This document shows positions 48,097 to 50,714 of a stretch of 50,714 nucleotides of DNA, piece after piece. Position 1 is the first letter of the stretch, and each line of letters begins with the position of its first letter. The stretch is from Clostridiales bacterium DTU089. Lineage in GTDB: Bacteria; Bacillota; Clostridia; Oscillospirales; Acutalibacteraceae. The stretch lies in assembly GCA_001513045.1 (NCBI GenBank), contig LFSB01000023.1, positions 1-50,714 on the forward strand. The letters are read 5' to 3'. The translations under genes and the position numbers were made by a program. Under the pieces are notes generated by a model, which did no database searches, had not been told where the DNA came from, and worked only from the letters and a program-made list of their open reading frames with translations.

Positions 48097-49719
48097 TTAA
48101 TCAATTTTGCCGATAAAGCGGTAGAAGATTTCTACCTCCTGTTCCCGGCTTCCGTCCTCACCTTTGACCGCTTCATGGACAACGATTTTTTCAATCAGCG
48201 TATTCAAAAGTTCGGCGGTCAGTTCTGTTGGATTGACGCACTCTTTCATCAAGGCAATCCATTTTTCTGCGTCTGCGGCGTTCTGGCTTTCAGTGGCGAT
48301 AGCGGATTGAAGCTGTTCAATCTTTGTGTCCAGTTCAGCCTGTTCGCTCTGGTACTTCCCGGACAGCATAGAGAAGTTGTATTCTGTGATACGCCCCGCC
48401 GCCCAGTCCTCATACATCCGGGCAAACAGGGTATCGACTTCGGCTTTCCGCTTCTCCGCTTTGTTCAACTCTGCGGCTTGCTTCTTTCTTGCGGCGGCCT
48501 GTCCCTTGTCATTGGCATTTAACAGCCGCTTCAAAAGCCGTTCTTCATCATGCTGTACCAGCCTCGACCAGTATTGCAGACGGGAGAGGACATAGGCGTA
48601 AAGCACATCATAGCGGATATAATGCATGGAGCATTGGCGTGTGCCCTGTCCGTACTTGCTACAATGATAATGGCCGTAAGGCTTGCTGTTCTGCCTGTTC
48701 TCCCCATAGGACAGCGACCAGCCGCAATCCGCACATTTTACCAATCCGGAAAAAATCTGCGTCGTACCATCCTTGCACTTTCTGCGGCGGTTTGCTATCT
48801 GCTCCTGTACCTGCCGGAAAACCTGTTCGCTGATAATCGGCTCCTGCGTGTTCTCTACCCGCACCCATTCACTTTGGGGCTTGCGTATCCTCCGCTTGTT
48901 CTTAAAGGAAATGTTTGTTTCCCGGTAGTGGATGGTATGGCCGATATAGGTTTCGTCTTTCATAATGCTCTTGACCTGGGCTATCGTCCATGCGTAGCTT
49001 TTTTCCTCTGGCGCACCCGCATAGATGTTTGCAAAAGTCCCGTCACGCTGGAAATTGATAAATCCCGGTGTGGGAACCTTTTCCATAATCAGTATTCTTG
49101 TGATACTGGCCGCCCCTCTGCCATGAATGGCAAGGTCAAAAATCTTCTCCACTATCCAGCGGGTTTCCTCGTCGATTATCAGCTTGTTTTTGATTTCCGG
49201 GTGTTTCCTATACCCGATGGGAGCATAGGCACCGATACGCTGTCCTGTGGCAAACTTCGCTTTGAAAGCGGCCTTTACCTTGCGGCTCGTATCTTTCGCA
49301 AACCATTCATTAAACAGGTTTTTGAACGGGACAAAATCGGAAAGCCCTTTCTCTGTGTCCTCATTCTCCGCAACGGCGATGTAGCGCACCCGTTTTTCCG
49401 GGAACAGAAATTCCAGATAGTAGTCCATCATCACATGTTCCCGCCCGAAACGGGAAAGGTCTTTCGTGACAATGCAGTTTACTTTTCCGGCTTCCACATC
49501 GTCCATCATGCGCTGAAAATCCGGGCGTTCAAAGTTCGTCCCCGACCAGCCATCGTCCACATACTCACCGACTACATGAAGTCCCTGTTCCTTTGCGTAC
49601 TGTTGCAGGATTGTCCGCTGTGTTTCAATGCTTACGCTGTCACCATAGTTTTCATCGTCCCGGCTTAATCTCATATAAAGCGCCGTGTTGTAAATCGTAG
49701 TATTGTAAGGTTGTTTCAC
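48097..49719 (-). CDS. Large serine recombinase, TnpX type
   Basis: Site-specific recombinase that excises and inserts a Tn4451-family element, 540 aa. The resolvase domain (1-150) has the catalytic Ser19 in LYMRLSRDDE and the Arg-containing TKDLSRFGRE. The recombinase domain (about 180-290) and zinc ribbon (CADCGWSLSYG...CSKYG...CSMHYIRYD) follow, then a coiled coil (about 370-460) and a C-terminal EKIVVHE segment. Its length is within the TnpX/TndX range but on the short side. A promoter with inverted repeats lies at 49750-49810. The GC content is higher than in the ICE, which points to a different origin. Confidence 0.92.
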   Translation of the reverse strand: MKQPYNTTIYNTALYMRLSRDDENYGDSVSIETQRTILQQYAKEQGLHVVGEYVDDGWSGTNFERPDFQRMMDDVEAGKVNCIVTKDLSRFGREHVMMDYYLEFLFPEKRVRYIAVAENEDTEKGLSDFVPFKNLFNEWFAKDTSRKVKAAFKAKFATGQRIGAYAPIGYRKHPEIKNKLIIDEETRWIVEKIFDLAIHGRGAASITRILIMEKVPTPGFINFQRDGTFANIYAGAPEEKSYAWTIAQVKSIMKDETYIGHTIHYRETNISFKNKRRIRKPQSEWVRVENTQEPIISEQVFRQVQEQIANRRRKCKDGTTQIFSGLVKCADCGWSLSYGENRQNSKPYGHYHCSKYGQGTRQCSMHYIRYDVLYAYVLSRLQYWSRLVQHDEERLLKRLLNANDKGQAAARKKQAAELNKAEKRKAEVDTLFARMYEDWAAGRITEYNFSMLSGKYQSEQAELDTKIEQLQSAIATESQNAADAEKWIALMKECVNPTELTAELLNTLIEKIVVHEAVKGEDGSREQEVEIFYRFIGKID

Positions 49720-49749
49720 CGTTAAAAATCCTCCTTCTTAAAGAAACAA

Positions 49750-49810
49750 CCCACGCTTACAATACTTTTGCTCTATGGCAATTATATCATAAGCGTGGGC
49801 GTGTTATCAA
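49750..49810 (-). promoter_or_regulatory. Recombinase promoter flanked by a 10-bp inverted repeat
   Basis: Minus strand TTGATA (49810-49805), 18-nt spacer, TATAAT (49786-49781). The perfect inverted repeat CCCACGCTTA (49750-49759) and TAAGCGTGGG (49790-49799) brackets the -10 and the start region, so either a repressor or the recombinase itself could bind there. Confidence 0.6.
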
Positions 49811-49820
49811 TGATGGGCTA

Positions 49821-50015
49821 TCAGGTTGAAGCGGCTTTTTCTGCGGTATGCCGCACCACATCTACAATCAGATCACCGAGGGGCTTCCCGCCTGCGGCGA
49901 AGTGTTCGGAGATTTTTATACGGTTGTTCCCACATACAAAATACTGCGTGCCGTTCTCTGTTTGTATGACCTGCCCTGTCCGGGGCGTAAAAATATCGCT
50001 TTCGCTTTTTGCCAT
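49821..50015 (-). CDS. TnpW-like transposon protein
   Basis: A 64-aa protein: SDIFTPRTGQVIQTENGTQY, then FVCGNNRIKISEHFAAGGKPL and DLIVDVVRH. This is the TnpW pattern found beside TnpX recombinases. ATG 50015 has GGAGG 7 nt upstream; an in-frame codon at 50057 has no such site. Function unknown, possibly linked to excision control. Confidence 0.75.
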   Translation of the reverse strand: MAKSESDIFTPRTGQVIQTENGTQYFVCGNNRIKISEHFAAGGKPLGDLIVDVVRHTAEKAAST

Positions 50016-50087
50016 CCAGTGTCCTCCATATTCAGTTTTCAAGGTACAATGCCGCACAGGGGCGGCGAAAATTTCTGCTTATATCTA

Positions 50088-50714
50088 TCACCTTTCCTTT
50101 ACTGTGTGCCGCTGCTGCCGTTTCACCTGCGCCAGCACTTCCGGCGGGATACGGTCAACGAAATTGCGGAGATTGTGTAATTCGCTTTCCAGCGTTGCCC
50201 GTTCCATGCGGTCTTTCATCTTGCCTTGCTCACTGGCCTTTGCCCTTGCTTCCAGCTTTTTGTTTTCTTCCAGCAGGTCATTGATTGTGACCTTGTACTT
50301 TTTCAACTGCCCGGAGAAGTTCTCCATCTGCGGGAACCACTTTTTCAGCATGGAGAGGGCTTCCTCTTTTTTCTTTCCGGCGTTCAGCGGGTTAATGCCG
50401 TCAAGGGCGGCTTCAATGGCTCTGGCCTGTTTGGAGAGGGAAACCGCCTGTTTGAAAAGCCGGGTGGGGATATGCTTCCGGCCTGTCTTGCTGGCACTCT
50501 CCCCACGCTCCAAGTCGGGATATTTCTCCACCATATAGGCGTGAAAATCGTCCTGCCACTTCGTCAGGTTTGCCCGGTTGCCGATAATCTCCTTAGCGCA
50601 CAGGCGGTTGTCCTTTGTCAGCGGAACAAAGGTCAAATGCAGGTGGGGCGTTTTCTCGTCCATGTGTACCACCGCCGACACGATATTTTCCCGTCCTACC
50701 CGGCCAATGAGGAA
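50088..50714 (-). CDS. MOBV relaxase (Pre/Mob, TnpZ-like), N-terminus outside window
   Basis: Relaxase that lets the transposon be mobilised by a conjugative helper. The frame is open to the window edge and begins with FLIGRVGRENIVSAVVHMDE, then KTPHLHLTFVPLT, the MOBV metal motif (HMDE-x-TPHLH). So the first roughly 100 residues are missing. After WQDDFHAYMVEKYPDLERG the rest is a long coiled coil (NDLLEENKKLEARAKASEQG). The close partner could be the T4SS of the ICE next to it. Confidence 0.88.
   Translation of the reverse strand, partial: FLIGRVGRENIVSAVVHMDEKTPHLHLTFVPLTKDNRLCAKEIIGNRANLTKWQDDFHAYMVEKYPDLERGESASKTGRKHIPTRLFKQAVSLSKQARAIEAALDGINPLNAGKKKEEALSMLKKWFPQMENFSGQLKKYKVTINDLLEENKKLEARAKASEQGKMKDRMERATLESELHNLRNFVDRIPPEVLAQVKRQQRHTVKER

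Larger units (their letters stand above)
48097..50714 (-). mobile_element. Tn4451-family mobilizable transposon (partial)
   Basis: Gene set on one strand: a TnpX-type large serine recombinase, a TnpW-like protein and a MOBV relaxase (TnpZ-like), the order known from Tn4451-type elements. The right part lies outside the window. The left end must be near 47990-48096, but no GA-centred attachment site could be fixed by eye. Confidence 0.75.

Noticed and set aside
48550-49668. Plus-strand 372-aa open frame opposite the serine recombinase
   Set aside because: Antisense to conserved recombinase domains; no family pattern.

Overview
The window looks like a chromosome segment of a low-to-medium GC, Gram-positive anaerobe of the Clostridia, probably Oscillospiraceae/Ruminococcaceae-like and from gut or rumen. 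This rests on AGGAGG-type ribosome binding sites, an ftsEX/M23/S41 cell-division operon, glycoside hydrolases including a domain-permuted GH3, an N-terminal DUF4830 protein, and a Tn1549/Tn916-type conjugative element with a class B sortase and an LPXTG-like adhesin. No rRNA, tRNA or CRISPR array was seen. Everything here is read from the sequence and from recalled family knowledge; no search was run.

Region 1 (1-17.5 kb) is ordinary chromosome. It opens with a sugar-degradation cluster: a GH2 enzyme cut by the window edge, a PHP-domain phosphoesterase, a TIM-barrel amidohydrolase, a cluster of imperfect palindromic repeats, and a convergent GH3 beta-glycosidase with swapped domain order. A DUF4830 membrane protein and a divergent pair follow: a 57-aa ribbon-helix-helix protein and a SLOG/YspA-like protein, sharing an operator-like palindrome array. 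Next come an RsuA-family pseudouridine synthase, a PucR/CdaR-type regulator, and an operon ftsE-ftsX-M23 peptidase-S41 family protein whose catalytic Ser and Lys both appear to be replaced. A protein of unknown function and greA-lysS (from a consensus promoter) end the region.

Region 2 (17.5-22 kb) is a mixed accessory junction: a membrane-anchored XRE regulator, a PAP2-like membrane protein, a five-repeat treble-clef zinc protein with a nuclease-like C-terminus, a small protein paralogous to one inside the conjugative element, and two AT-rich GNAT acetyltransferase genes on the minus strand.

Region 3 (about 22.07-47.56 kb) is the backbone of an integrative conjugative element (ICE). A strongly structured leader precedes parA-parB. 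Then come a lipoprotein, a 1,415-aa thioester/SpaA-repeat adhesin, a run of small ICE-specific genes, a DUF4314-DUF3846 protein, a four-way-junction structure, mobC, a relaxase, a PcfB-like protein, an ArdC-like protein, the VirD4 coupling ATPase, a Maff2-like protein, a VirB6-like membrane protein, PrgI, VirB4, a class B sortase and a CHAP-domain peptidoglycan hydrolase. Two surprises sit inside: a tnpV gene nested out of frame within another ICE gene, and a nucleotidyltransferase gene with its own perfect consensus promoter and terminator between prgI and virB4. Together these genes cover processing and transport of single-stranded DNA, crossing the recipient's wall, and anchoring a surface adhesin to promote mating contact. 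No integrase or element end for this ICE was identified.

Region 4 (about 47.6-50.7 kb, all minus strand) holds one unknown gene and the start of a Tn4451-family mobilizable transposon: a large serine recombinase (TnpX type), a TnpW-like protein and a MOBV relaxase that runs off the right edge.
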